64,000 nt of DNA from Tubulanus polymorphus. Its lineage: Eukaryota > Nemertea > Palaeonemertea > Tubulaniformes > Tubulanidae. The DNA lies in the NCBI RefSeq assembly GCF_964204645.1, contig NC_134030.1:62001-126000 (forward strand), read 5' to 3'. This document shows, piece after piece, positions 21,401 to 32,347 of the stretch. Numbering within the stretch: position 1 is the stretch's first letter; each line of letters opens with the position of its first letter. Below the pieces are notes generated by a model. It worked only from the letters and a program-made list of their open reading frames with translations. It had not been told where the DNA came from and did no database searches. Position numbers and translations under genes: made by a program.

Positions 21401-23624
21401 GGGAGGAGTGAGGGGATGAGGGGGGAGGAGTGAGGGGATGAGGGGAGGTGGTTAAATACTTACCATTAACTGAGTAGATAGTAAACTAGTGATTGGTTCA
21501 GCTGATAAAACAATAGCGTTATGATGTTGTATTGGAGCCCAGTCAGTTCTATAAACAACACGACATTTACTGCCTTCTAAATCAATCAACTGTTTCTTTA
21601 ACTCCTCTAATTTACTCTCATTCTTCTCGTCATCATCATCATCATCATCTGTCAATCCAGTTGACTGACAGCTAGTGGGTGTGGTCATCTCTTCAGCAGT
21701 TGTTTGCTGTTTATTAATTATGGAATATCAGTCAAATATTCATCAAACCAAATAATCATTTGAAATGGTTCAATAAACGCACCATAAATTCAACCATTTC
21801 TGAATCAATTGAGCCCTGATTGGAGCCATCCTTCTGGCCGTTAGAGTAGGAGCCATCCTTCTGGCTGGTAGAGTAGGAGCCATCCTGCTGACTGGTAGAG
21901 CAGGAGCCATCCTTATGAACAGTAGATGAGTTAGATGTGGAGGACTGGGAACTGGATGAGTATTGATGATTTGTAGTTGATTCTAATTCTTGAAGTAATT
22001 TACTTTTCTTCAGATTCAGTAAACTTTCTGAAATATGAATAGAATTCCTAATAATCAATATCCTAGTACCAGCAGCTACATTAGCAGCAGCAGCTACATT
22101 AGCAGCAGCGGCAGCAGGCACCAGCAGCAGCAGTGGCAGCAGCAGCAGTAGTTACACTCACCTTTAGTTAGTTGTATGAGTTGAATAAGTTGTGTTTTCA
22201 ATTGTTGAAGTTCATTATTTTCAGTTGATACAGAAACATCCAACGCTGCAGTCACCTGACCTAACTGTAACAAACAGAACACTATCAGTGATACCGCAGG
22301 AGGCCGGGAGGGGGCGCTGCGGTCACCTGACCTAACTGAAACAAACAGAACACTATCAGTGATACCGCAGGAGGCCGGGAGGGGGCGCTGCGGTCACCTG
22401 ACCTAACTGAAACAAACAGAACACTATCAGTGATACCGCAGGAGGCCGGGAGGGGGCGCTGCGGTCACCTGACCTAACTGAAACAAACAGAACACTATCA
22501 GTGATACCGCAGGAGGCCGGGAGGGGGCGCTGCGGTCACCTGATCTAACTGAAACAAACAGAACACTATCAGTGATACCGCAGGAGGCCGGGAGGGGGCG
22601 CTGCGGTCACCTGATCTAACTGTAACAAACAGAACACTATCAGTGATACCGCAGGAGGCCGGGAGGGGGCGCTGCGGTCACCTGATCTAACTGTAACAAA
22701 CAGAACACTATCAGTGATACCGCTGGAGGCCGGGAGGGGGCGCTGCGGTCACCTGATCTAACTGAAACAAACAGAACACTATCAGTGATACCGCAGGAGG
22801 CCGGGAGGGGGCGCTGCGGTCACCTAATCTAACTGTAACAAACAGAACACTATCAGTGATACCGCAGGAGGCCGGGAGGGGGCGCTGCGGTCACCTGATC
22901 TAACTGTAACAAACAGAACACTATCAGTGATACCGCAGGAGGCCGGGAGGGGGCGCTGCGGTCACCTGACCTAACTGAAACAAACAGAACACTATCAGTG
23001 ATACCGCAGGAGGCTGGGAGGGGGTGCTGCGGTCACCTGATCTAACTGAAACAAACAGAACACTATCAGTGATACCGCAGGAGGCCGGGAGGGGGCGCTG
23101 CGGTCACCTGATCTAACTGAAACAAACAGAACACTATCAGTGATACCGCAGGAGGCCGGGAGGGGGCGCTGCGGTCACCTGATCTAACTGTAACAAACAG
23201 AACACTATCAGTGATACCGCAGGAGGCCGGGAGGGGGCGCTGCGGTCACCTGATCTAACTGTAACAAACAGAACACTATCAGTGATACCGCTGGAGGCCG
23301 GGAGGGGGCGCTGCGGTCACCTGATCTAACTGTAACAAACAGAACACTCAGTGATACCGCTGGAGGCCGGGAGGGGGCGCTGCGGTCACCTGATCTAACT
23401 GAAACAAACAGAATACTATCAGTGATACCGCAGGAGGCCGGGAGGGGGCGCTGCGGTCACCTGACCTAACTGAAACAAACAGAACGCTATCAGTGATACC
23501 GCAGGAGGCTGGGAGGGGGCGCTGCGGTCACCTGATCTCTACCGCAGGAGGCCGAGCGGGGAGTTAAAATACAAACCTGCAACTGATATAGATCTATTGA
23601 TTCTTTCAACTCATCTTCATCCAT
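15457..23624 (-). CDS. ZGPAT: Zinc finger CCCH-type with G-patch domain-containing protein
   Basis: Thirteen exons join in phase to 587 residues: 23577-23624, 22162-22264, 21783-22027, 21464-21706, 21241-21335, 18355-18417, 18102-18265, 17901-18010, 16968-17076, 16695-16880, 16384-16556, 15933-16015, 15457-15598. The N-terminus MDEDELKESIDLYQLQ and the coiled LTKESLLNLKKSKLL region match ZGPAT. A CCCH finger spans Cys229, Cys237, Cys244 and His248. A Tudor-like segment (LARYDDNIWYQATIVD) lies at about 275-315. The G-patch is at about 358-393 (GFGSRMMQRMGYITGQGLGK). A VFDFINKKLHGK motif, a coiled coil and a C-terminal HKKLTIF follow, as in vertebrate ZGPAT (531 residues). ZGPAT is a nuclear transcriptional repressor that recruits NuRD, and its G-patch engages DHX15. 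AATAAA begins six bases past the stop. Introns 1, 5, 8, 11 and 12 are packed with tandem repeats. Confidence 0.96.
15675..15925. repeat. Caactgtggaactgggtccag repeat in ZGPAT intron 12
   Basis: Four to seven irregular units of acaactgtggaactgg with gtccagagtcagattaaactc. The core reappears at 26420-26750, 36020-36135 and 39350-39740. Confidence 0.85.
16045..16373. repeat. 35-bp minisatellite in ZGPAT intron 11, about 9 copies
   Basis: Unit ggtttcacagaactcagctg plus ccagtgaaggtttca, nearly invariant. It starts about 10 bp inside the donor side of intron 11 (minus strand) and fills most of the intron. Confidence 0.95.
17100..17890. repeat. 42-bp minisatellite in ZGPAT intron 8
   Basis: Unit gaatgattgacagttactga plus agagaggggaggggtttacagc, about 15 well-matched copies with degenerate copies to the left. 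On the sense (minus) strand each unit reads acccctcccctctcttcag followed by taactg, a good 3' splice-site look-alike. The array begins within about 10 bp of the real donor of exon 8. Confidence 0.93.
18430..21235. repeat. 37- to 41-bp minisatellite in ZGPAT intron 5, about 70 copies
   Basis: Unit agcaggcactggtaagtgag plus tctcagtgtggtttaac with linker variants (taacagc, tagtaagagc, taatacgagc). It forms higher-order blocks several units long that are themselves repeated (for example around 18800-19100 and 19280-19500). The array fills all but a few dozen bases of intron 5, which separates the two halves of the CCCH zinc finger. The plus strand carries ctg/gtaagtgagt, a near-perfect splice donor, in most units. 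Confidence 0.96.
22261..23540. repeat. 71-bp minisatellite duplicating the ZGPAT exon 2 splice acceptor, about 18 copies
   Basis: On the minus strand every unit contains tgtttcag or tgttacag followed by TTAGGTCAGGTGAC, the first bases of ZGPAT exon 2, then GC-rich filler. The genuine acceptor at 22265-22266 is the last unit. The period is 71 bp. Confidence 0.94.
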
Positions 23625-23652
23625 TATTAAAACAACTCAACACTAAACAGTG

Positions 23653-23653
<1 letters not shown>

Positions 23654-23716
<63 letters not shown>
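23654..23716 (-). repeat. (CTG)21 in the ZGPAT 5' leader or promoter
   Basis: Twenty-one uninterrupted CAG triplets on the plus strand (CTG on the sense strand) start about 30 bp upstream of the ZGPAT start codon. They lie in the 5' UTR or core promoter. Confidence 0.95.
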
Positions 23717-23717
<1 letters not shown>

Positions 23718-24895
23718 TTGTACTCAGCTACACCTGCCGCGATGATTGGTTTGGTAACTACCGCTGACGCTGTGTTTTGAATAGGCCTGCAGATTGATAA
23801 CGGACGGTGCCACCTCTGGCCTGCCTGGTCCCCTGTGTCGTGCTAGGGCTGCTGATAGATCCCCGTCCTATGTGCCGTGCTAAAGGCTGCTGATAGTATC
23901 ACTAGATCCCTTTGTATCCTCAACTACAACCAGTGTAGCGGGTATCAGCTGTCAAAATCACGAAAATGTATTTAATTGAATTGAATTGTTAAAATTCGAT
24001 AAATCGTTTATGCGCAGATGTATAAATTACCCGATTCAATTTAATGAAAATATATTCATTTTATTGCTACAAAATACCGGCAGATGTATTTTAGGTGTAG
24101 GTATTATGTGCGTAAATCCCCTTCAATTCGGCCTATATATCACTAAAAAGGATCTGCATAGCATTGGATCATTTAAAACTAATCGGATTTATCACCGAGT
24201 TTTACTCAATAACCGCGGCGCGAGATCCAAGACGGCCGAGCCGCGCCGACTTTCTCTACAATAAAGATGAGAAAATAAGAAAAATGTTAACACCACATGA
24301 TAAGCAGGATTATGTAAACTGACTGAGCCCTCGGCCGCGCCGGCCGGGCCACTAGTCCTTCAAGGTTTAGACTTAAAATCAGTTTAAAGACCAACTATAG
24401 CCAATCTAACAACTTAACACCAGTCTTAAGATTTAATACCACTTCTGAATGCAGTAATTAATGAATAAATGATAATTGATTATAATCGCAAATTTTAGCC
24501 GCTTGTCGGGTCTTGACCGTCAAGTGCTGCCCCTATATTCATCATTGGCGGTGAACATATGAGCTAACACGACGGCAGGATATTCTTACCGCGGCGCGTG
24601 AGTAATAAGTTAGTTCACACGTTTACCGTCAACGATATGAGGGGCCGCACTAGACGGTTCGGGTTTCACACAGCGCGATATTCCTACTGTGGCATGCGAA
24701 TAAAACAACACCAAATGAAATATATGATTTAATCGAAATATTTGCGATTTTTTTCGCACGAAATACACTATATACGAGGCGCTATAATTATATACGTGAG
24801 AAGTTTTATTTCTGGAACCAGTCCGAAACCGGTTCCGATCCGTATAGATATATTATTACCGCCGCGTTGAAAGAACTTTGTTTTATTTTTCTGAA
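23717..24895. promoter_or_regulatory. Divergent intergenic region between ZGPAT and GTF2H4
   Basis: ZGPAT (minus) and GTF2H4 (plus) start codons lie 1.27 kb apart, head to head, so the promoters of both must be near or in this stretch. It contains CpG-rich patches (about 24215-24250, 24325-24350, 24590-24660). No TATA box was recognised, and one imperfect palindrome (ggaacc...ggttcc) occurs at 24814-24837. No conserved coding exon was found in it. Calling it a shared promoter is an inference from geometry. Confidence 0.45.
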
Positions 24896-27800
24896 ATGTC
24901 GTCGATTTCTAATAAAACGACAATCGTGTGTAAAAATCTACACGAATATTTAACACAACTTCCGGATACAGTTTTAGATCGATTATACAACAATCCGGCG
25001 ACATGTCTCGCTGTTATCAGGTCATTCATTCATTCCTGTGTTAAACTGTCTCCAGTGGGGCAGTGCTGTAGCTAAAAGCGCTTACTTATTTTACTCTAAG
25101 TTTTTTTGGGTCCATCGATCATGTTCGTTCTTGACCATTAGGCCTAGTACCTCAATTAGTCTCTTTGAATTGACCAGCTGAACAACTGCAACTGTGTCTC
25201 TAATGGTCCTCACAGTAGGGGCTCATATTTGAAGTTTAGGAATGAATTGTAGATGAGATATCGATCCAGTATCCCATAGTGCCGGCAGGATAGGCCCTAC
25301 TGGATGATCTAAGCTACAGTTCACTCCCAAACTTCAATACAAGCCCTTGTACCTCAATAACGCTTGCGCCATACATTGTAATGTCTATTTCAACCTGACT
25401 TGAGAGCATTCCTGGTGGCCTAGCTCAGTTAGTTTTGGTAGTACATACCTGATAGAAGTCTTATTAGGACCAGAAAGGACTGGCAGTCGACCTAAATCAT
25501 CATTTTTTAATCCACTTTAAACTGTATTGAAGGATATCCAAAAAGTCTTCACTGAAAGGGGTTAAATGAAGAGAAGTGACTCCATGATTTGAAGTCTAAT
25601 AATATGTTTCCATGCCTACGTACCAAACTTCAGAATGATGATTTAGGTTGACTGCCAGTCCTTTCTGGTCCTAATAAGACTTCTATCAAGTATGTACTAC
25701 CAAAACTGACTGAGCTAGGCCACCAGGAATGCTCTCAAGTCAGGTTGAAATAGACATTAGTTAATTACCTGTAATCATTGGTGGTAAGCTTTTATAACCG
25801 GTTGTTAAAAACTAAACCATAGACAGATTACTCACACCTAAACTACGGTTACGCCGGGCCAGCTACTAGGACTGGGTGGTAACCCGTAGATTTACAAGTC
25901 CTCAGCCTAGGTAGCTGCGTCCAATTTGTGATGAACCCCTCGCGTGGGAGGGTACCCTCTCACAAGCCTCCCTTGTTTACAAATCCATCCATGTTTGTTG
26001 CTGTGGTTAAAGGTTAAACTGTTTTGTAACTGAAAAATCTCAATAAGTTGATTTGTTTGATTGTAATTTCAGACAACTACCAGTTTTAGGTCAACATTTT
26101 GTAATGAGATTATTGTTTGTTGATCAGGCAGTTCCTCAGGCTATTGTTTCATCGTGGATTTTAAACTCTTGTGATAAGTATGTACTCTTTAAACCTCTCT
26201 CTCTCTTTCATTGATTCTCTCTCTGATTCAATGATTTAAATGAAAGTACTTTGTATTTCAGAAAATACAATGAAACCAGTAAAATATTGAAAGATTTGAA
26301 AGTTTTACAAGAAGAAGTAATTCCTGGAGGTTTACGAGGATGGATTTTAAATTCCACATTTAAATCTAACTTCAAAATAGCTTTACTCGGAGGGTTAGTA
26401 TTTTAAAAATTACATGACTCAGATACATAGTTACTGGACTCAATTCCACAGTTACTGGACTCAATTCCACAGTTACTGGACTCAATTCCACAGTTCTGGA
26501 CTCTGTTCCACAGTTCTGGACTCTGTTCCACAGTTCTGGACTCTGTTCCACAGTTACTAGACTCTGTTCCACAGTTCTGGACTCTGTTCCACAGTTACTA
26601 GACTCTGTTCCACAGTTCTGGACTCTGTTCTGCAGTTACTAGACTCTGTTCCACTGTTCTGGACACTGTTCCGCAGTAACTGTACCCTGTTCTACAATTT
26701 TGGACTCAGTTCTACATTTGTGTATCCAGTTCCACAGTTCAGGACTCCACAGTTGATTAGCGATGTTTATAACTGACTCGAGGTTCAGTCCTTACATATT
26801 GAATAACTGTCCGTGTGTATTATTGTGTTTTTAGTGGTAATGTTTGGCCTGGTTCTGGTACGGCTCAAGGTGCTGATAAACACAGTAAAGATGTCACATT
26901 TTTAGATAACTATGCGATGGAGAGATGGGAGGTACGAGGATCACTCTCTCTCTCACAGATTCAAACATGTTCTCATTCCAACTGAATATCGTTATTGTAT
27001 ATTTTATAGTGCGTTTTAAATTTTATGGTCGGTTCTAAAGAAACAACTCAAGGAATGAGTCGAGATATCGTCGAGATTTTACTCTTCGCCGGGTTAATGA
27101 AAGTGTAAGTACCGCCCCCTAGTGACCTCGATGAAAACTACTACGCCTCCTAGTGTAGAGATGTTATATCGATATATTGTAGCGATGATTCAGGGGGGAT
27201 TCCCCGAATAACTCCGTCAGGATTCCAGTTTCTGTTGATGGAGAATTCAAGTCAAATCTGGTATTTTATGCTTCAATATCTGGAAACGGTTGAGGTACAT
27301 TTTAGTGATTACATCGTAAATTCAACGATTACATCGTAAATTCAACGATTACATCGTAAATTCAACGATTACATCGTAAATCAAACGATTACATCGTAAA
27401 TTCAACGATTACATCGTAAATTCAACGATTACATCGTAAATTCAACGATTACATCGTAAATTCAACGATTACATCGTAAATTCAACGATTGCATCGTTAA
27501 TTCAACGATTACATCGCAAATTCAACGATTACATCGTAAATTCAATGATTGCATCGTAAATTCAACGATTACATCGTAAATTCAACGATTACATCGTAAA
27601 TTCAAGGATTACATCGTAAATTCAAGGATTACATCGTAAATTCAACGATTACATCGTAAATTCAACGATTACATCGTAAAATCAACGATTACATCGTAAA
27701 TTCAATGATTACATGTATATTTTTCAGTCTAGAGGGATGGATTTGGTGGAATGTTTATCATTTTTATTTCAACTCAGTTTTTCTAGTTTAGGCAATGTAA

Positions 27801-30800
27801 GTATTACAAGTTGATAGTGAGAGATTGTTTTAACCCCCCTCCCCCTCAACTCTCACCCCCCTCAACCCTCAACTCTCAGCTCTTACCTGATGACTGTGTA
27901 TAATATTTATATACAGGATTATTGTACTGATGGAATGAGTGAAACGCAGCTGAAATTATTACAGAATTTACGTGAATTTGGTTTAGTTTATCAAAGAAAG
28001 GTAAATACTGAACTTAATCAGAGTCGCACGGTGAGTGTCACACTGTGAGTGTCTCTGTGAGTGTCACACTGTGAGTTTCACACTGTGAGTGTCGCACGCT
28101 CTGTGAGTGTCGCACGCCCTGTGAGTGTCACATAGTGAGTGTCGTTCTGCAAGGGTTGATCTTGCTTATAAAATGGGGGGCGTACATGGAATATTGGCTA
28201 ACTACCTACATGTGTTTGTGGCCCGTAAGTAATGGTTCAGCTGTTATCAGGGAGCACTGCCTGCATGAGACCCTAAAATTAGGGGTCTGTGGACAATGAG
28301 GTGCATTCTGAGCACCTTCCTCGTTAAAATTAGTATTGAAATATGTTCACTCTTTCACCATTTTCTAAACAAAAAGTCTTGGAGAGAAAATTCCGGTTGA
28401 AAAATAGGAGCGTGCGCCCCCTGCGTACCCCCCTGAATCTGCCACTGATCTCTGAGTGTCACTGTCTGCTGTTATTATCTATTTTAGAGGAAGTCTCAGA
28501 GATACTACCCGACAAGGCTAGCTATCAATCTTACATCAGGAATGTCACAGGTTTCAACACAAACAGCTAGACCTGGATTTATAGTTGTGGAAACTAACTA
28601 TAGAATATATGCTTATACTAGTAAGTTTTACCTCTCCTTACCTCTCCTTCTAGGAGCTACTCCTCCTGACCTCTCCTTCTAGGAGCTACTCCTCCTGACC
28701 TCTCCTTCTAGGAGCTACTCCTCCTGACCTCTCCTTCTAGGAGCTACTCCTCCTTACCTCTCCTAAAAGCTACTCCTCCTTACCTCCCCTATAGGAGCTA
28801 CTCCTCCTGACCTCCCCTTCTAGGAGCTACTCCTCCTTACCTCCCCTTCTAGGAGCTACGCCTCCTGACCTCTCCTTCTAGGAGCTACTCCTCCTTACCT
28901 CCCCTTCTAGGAGCTACGCCTCCTGACCTCTCCTTCTAGGAGCTACTCCTCCTGACCTCCCCTTCTAGGAGCTACTCCTCCTTACCTCCCCTTCTAGGAG
29001 CTACGCCTCCTGACCTCTCCTTCTAGGAGCTACTCCTCCTGACCTCCCCTTCTAGGAGCTACTCCTCCTTACCTCTCCTTCTAGGAGCTACTCCTCCTTA
29101 CCTCCCCTTCTAGGAGCTACGCCTCCTGACCTCTCCTTCTAGGAGCTACTCCTCCTGACCTCCCCTTCTAGGAGCTACTCCTCCTTACCTCTCCTTCTAG
29201 GAGCTACTCCTCCTTACCTCCCCTTCTAGGAGCTACGCCTCCTGACCTCTCCTTCTAGGAGCTACTCCTCCTGACCTCTCCTTCTAGGAGCTACTCCTCC
29301 TTACCTCCCCTTCTAGGAGCTACGCCTCCTGACCTCTCCTTCTAGGAGCTACTCCTCCTGACCTCCCCTTCTAGGAGCTACTCCTCCTTACCTCCCCTTC
29401 TAGGAGCTACGCCTCCTGACCTCTCCTTCTAGGAGCTACTCCTCCTTACCTCCCCTTCTAGGAGCTACGCCTCCTGACCTCTCCTTCTAGGAGCTACTCC
29501 TCCTTACCTCCCCTTCTAGGAGCTACGCCTCCTGACCTCTCCTTCTAGGAGCTACTCCTCCTGACCTCCCCTTCTAGGAGCTACTCCTCCTTACCTCCCC
29601 TTCTAGGAGCTACGCCTCCTGACCTCTCCTTCTAGGAGCTACTCCTCCTGACCTCCCCTTCTAGGAGCTACTCCTCCTTACCTCCCCTTCTAGGAGCTAC
29701 GCCTCCTGACCTCTCCTTCTAGGAGCTACTCCTCCTGACCTCCCCTTCTAGGAGCTACTCCTCCTTACCTCTCCTTCTAGGAGCTACTCCTCCTTACCTC
29801 CCCTTCTAGGAGCTACGCCTCCTGACCTCTCCTTCTAGGAGCTACTCCTCCTTACCTCCCCTTCTAGGAGCTACGCCTCCTGACCTCTCCTTCTAGGAGC
29901 TACTCCTCCTTACCTCCCCTTCTAGGAGCTACGCCTCCTGACCTCTCCTTCTAGGAGCTACTCCTCCTTACATCCCCTTCTAGGAGCTACGCCTCCTGAC
30001 CTCTCCTTCTAGGAGCTACTCCTCCTGACCTCCCCTTCTAGGAGCTACTCCTCCTTACCTCTCCTTCTAGGAGCTACTCCTCCTTACCTCCCCTTCTAGG
30101 AGCTACGCCTCCTGACCTCTCCTTCTAGGAGCTACTCCTCCTGACCTCCCCTTCTAGGAGCTACTCCTCCTTACCTCTCCTTCTAGGAGCTACTCCTCCT
30201 TACCTCCCCTTCTAGGAGCTACGCCTCCTGACCTCTCCTTCTAGGAGCTACTCCTCCTTACCTCTCCTTCTAGGAGCTACTCCTCCTGACCTCCCCTTCT
30301 AGGAGCTACTCCTCCTTACCTCCCCTTCTAGGAGCTACGCCTCCTGACCTCTCCTTCTAGGAGCTACTCCTCCTGACCTCTCCTTCTAGGAGCTACTCCT
30401 CCTTACCTCGCCTTCTAGGAGCTACTCCTCCTTACCTCCCCTTCTAGGAGCTACTCCTCCTTACCTCGCCTTCTAGGAGCTACTCCTCCTGACCTCCCCT
30501 TCTAGGAGCTACTCCTCCTGACCTCCCCTTCTAGGAGCTACTCCTCCTGACCTCTCCTTCTAGGAGCTACTCCTCCTGACCTCCCCTTCTAGGAGCTACT
30601 CCTCCTTACTAAGATTCTATGATTCTATTTGTTAGATTCTCCTCTTCAAGTGGCTCTGATTGGTTTGTTTGCTGATCTCATTTACAGGTAATTTTCGTTG
30701 AACCCAATTTTTCAGTCGTGAAATTCAATCACATTTACATAAATGAATAAATTTATTTTAGATTTCCAAACATGTGTGTGGCTAATGTTACTAGAGAAAG

Positions 30801-32225
30801 TGTCAGACAAGCTTTAATTATGGGTATAACAGCTCAACAGGTCAGTTCAGCTTTAATAACATGTCAGTTCAGCTTTAATTACATGTCAGTTCAGCTTTAA
30901 TTAACACCTCATGCATTATGTAATTGTATGTAATATGAAATTGGTTTTGTTTTACAGATAATCAATTTTCTAAGAAGTCACGCTCATCCTCAAACACTGA
31001 ATCAGGTACTGTAATTGTTGGGATCAGATTTTTAACTAGTTCCAGTGGAGTTTATATGCATTCTATTTTGATTACAGATTCCTGTAATCCCTCCTACAAT
31101 CACTGATCAGATTGCAGTGGAGTTTATATGTGTTCTATTTTGATTACAGATTCCTGTAATCCCTCCTACAATCACTGATCAGATTGCAGTGGAGTTTATA
31201 TGTGTTCTATTTTGATTACAGATTCCTGTAATCCCTCCTACAATCACTGATCAGATTGCAGTGGAGTTTATATGTGTTCTATTTTGATTACAGATTCCTG
31301 TAATCCCTCCGACAATCACTGATCAGATTGCAGTGGAGTTTATAGTAGTTATATTTTGATTACAGATTCCAGTAATCCCTCCTACAATCACTGATCAGAT
31401 TCGACTATGGGAATTAGAAAGAGACAGATTCAGATTCAATGATGGAGTTTTATACAATCAATTCAATTCAATACAAGACTTCGAATTACTCCGCAATTAT
31501 GCCAAGGTATGAACAGTGTTGGTTGGTTTGTTTGTTGATCTTGTTTTGTTCCCATCTTTGGTTTCCTAACCCTAACAACCTTAGTATTGAATTGATCATT
31601 TAACCTCACGACCAGGCCACAGTGTTTGAAGTGCAGCAGCAGCAGCAGCAGCAGCCCAACACGACTAGGAACCTCAAACAGCAAAATGTGCATCATGCCT
31701 TACCCCTTTCATCCTCACTTGCCAGGGTTTGTTCGCCTACCCGTGAAGCTCACGGCAACACAAACCCTTCAATGGTTTATATTACATTGCCCAAGATTTC
31801 TGTCGGACTGGTTGCTGCTCAGCAGCTACTGGTCTATATATCTAGCCAATCAGATTTGTATTTTGTATTTGATGCCATTGAAAAACAACGCATCTGATTG
31901 GCTTAATACGTAGACTGGTGGCCACTTAGCGGCAACCTGTCCGCCCAAGAAATCTTGGACAACACGTAATAGACCATTGAAGAGTTTGCGTTGGTCTGAG
32001 CAAACCCTGGCAAGTGAGGATACCCTTTGAGCTACTGAGACTTGAGGGTTATTCATTACTTGAAGGAGGTAGATTTGGATTAATTAATTTATTTGTTTAT
32101 ATCTGTTGTAGGATTTAGGAGTTTTAGTTTGGGAGAACCCGATCAAGAGAGCGATGGTCGTCACTAAGGGCAGTCACGACGAGGTCAGGAAATTCTGGAA
32201 ACGACAACGACCTCAAACCACGTGA
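24896..32225 (+). CDS. GTF2H4: General transcription factor IIH subunit 4 (p52)
   Basis: Fourteen exons join in phase to 461 residues (human p52 has 462): 24896-25020, 26073-26177, 26262-26393, 26835-26931, 27010-27104, 27183-27294, 27728-27796, 27917-28000, 28488-28620, 30636-30687, 30762-30840, 30958-31005, 31366-31506, 32112-32225. Conserved stretches include [19 protein letters not shown] at the N-terminus, [92 protein letters not shown] and a C-terminal [10 protein letters not shown]. p52 anchors and stimulates the XPB ATPase within TFIIH, and its C-terminal domain binds p8 (GTF2H5), serving Pol II initiation and nucleotide excision repair. No key region is missing. Introns 6, 9 and 12 hold minisatellites, and introns 1 and 13 hold foldback elements. 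Confidence 0.97.
25379..25759. mobile_element. TA-flanked foldback (MITE-like) element in GTF2H4 intron 1
   Basis: The left arm begins atgtctatttcaacctgact and runs through gaaaggactggcagtc to about 25500. The right arm, about 25630-25757, is its near-perfect reverse complement. The arms are about 120 bp with a loop of about 130 bp. The dinucleotide TA flanks both ends, as expected for Tc1/mariner-type target duplication. There is no transposase frame, so it is non-autonomous. Confidence 0.85.
26420..26750. repeat. Ccacagttctggactctgtt repeat in GTF2H4 intron 3
   Basis: About 15 degenerate 20- to 25-bp units in the reverse orientation of the tgtggaactgg family seen elsewhere in the window. 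Confidence 0.85.
27304..27715. repeat. 20-bp minisatellite in GTF2H4 intron 6, about 20 copies
   Basis: Unit gattacatcgtaaattcaac with scattered single-base changes. It fills the intron from about 10 bp after the donor to 12 bp before the acceptor. Confidence 0.96.
28621..30635 (+). repeat. 29-bp minisatellite in GTF2H4 intron 9, about 68 copies
   Basis: Unit cctctccttctaggagctac plus tcctcctga, with ctcc/cccc and tga/tta variants, from 28625 to about 30605. On the sense strand most units contain a pyrimidine run ending in ctag followed by gag, resembling a 3' splice site. The real acceptor (tatttgttag) is outside the array at 30635. Confidence 0.95.
31071..31365 (+). repeat. 72-bp repeat duplicating the GTF2H4 exon 13 splice acceptor
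   Basis: Four units precede the real exon. Each contains ttgattacag followed by a near-exact copy of the first 36 bases of exon 13 (attcctgtaatccctcctac and on). Copies begin at 31078, 31150, 31222 and 31294; the functional exon begins at 31366, exactly 72 bp later. Each decoy reads in frame for about 21 codons, then hits TGA. Confidence 0.94.
31711..32020. mobile_element. Diverged foldback element in GTF2H4 intron 13
   Basis: The left arm (cctcacttgccagggtttgt ... gcccaagatttct) is matched by an inverted copy at the right (aagaaatcttgg ... caaaccctggcaagtgagg). The arms are about 140 bp with mismatches, and the loop is AT-rich. There is no coding capacity, and the target duplication was not resolved. 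Confidence 0.65.
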
Positions 32226-32347
32226 CGCCCATCGATTCGACCTTCACGTGACCTCTATCAACAACCTCCCCTTTGACTCATTTGTTTAATCCGGTTGCTA
32301 TGGATACCAGATTCAAAGTGAGATAAAGTGCATTTTGTGACGATTCA

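Noticed and set aside
31622-31913. Plus frames of about 90 codons with poly-Gln/Ser starts
   Set aside because: They lie inside the foldback element in GTF2H4 intron 13, and the GTF2H4 exon chain skips them in phase.
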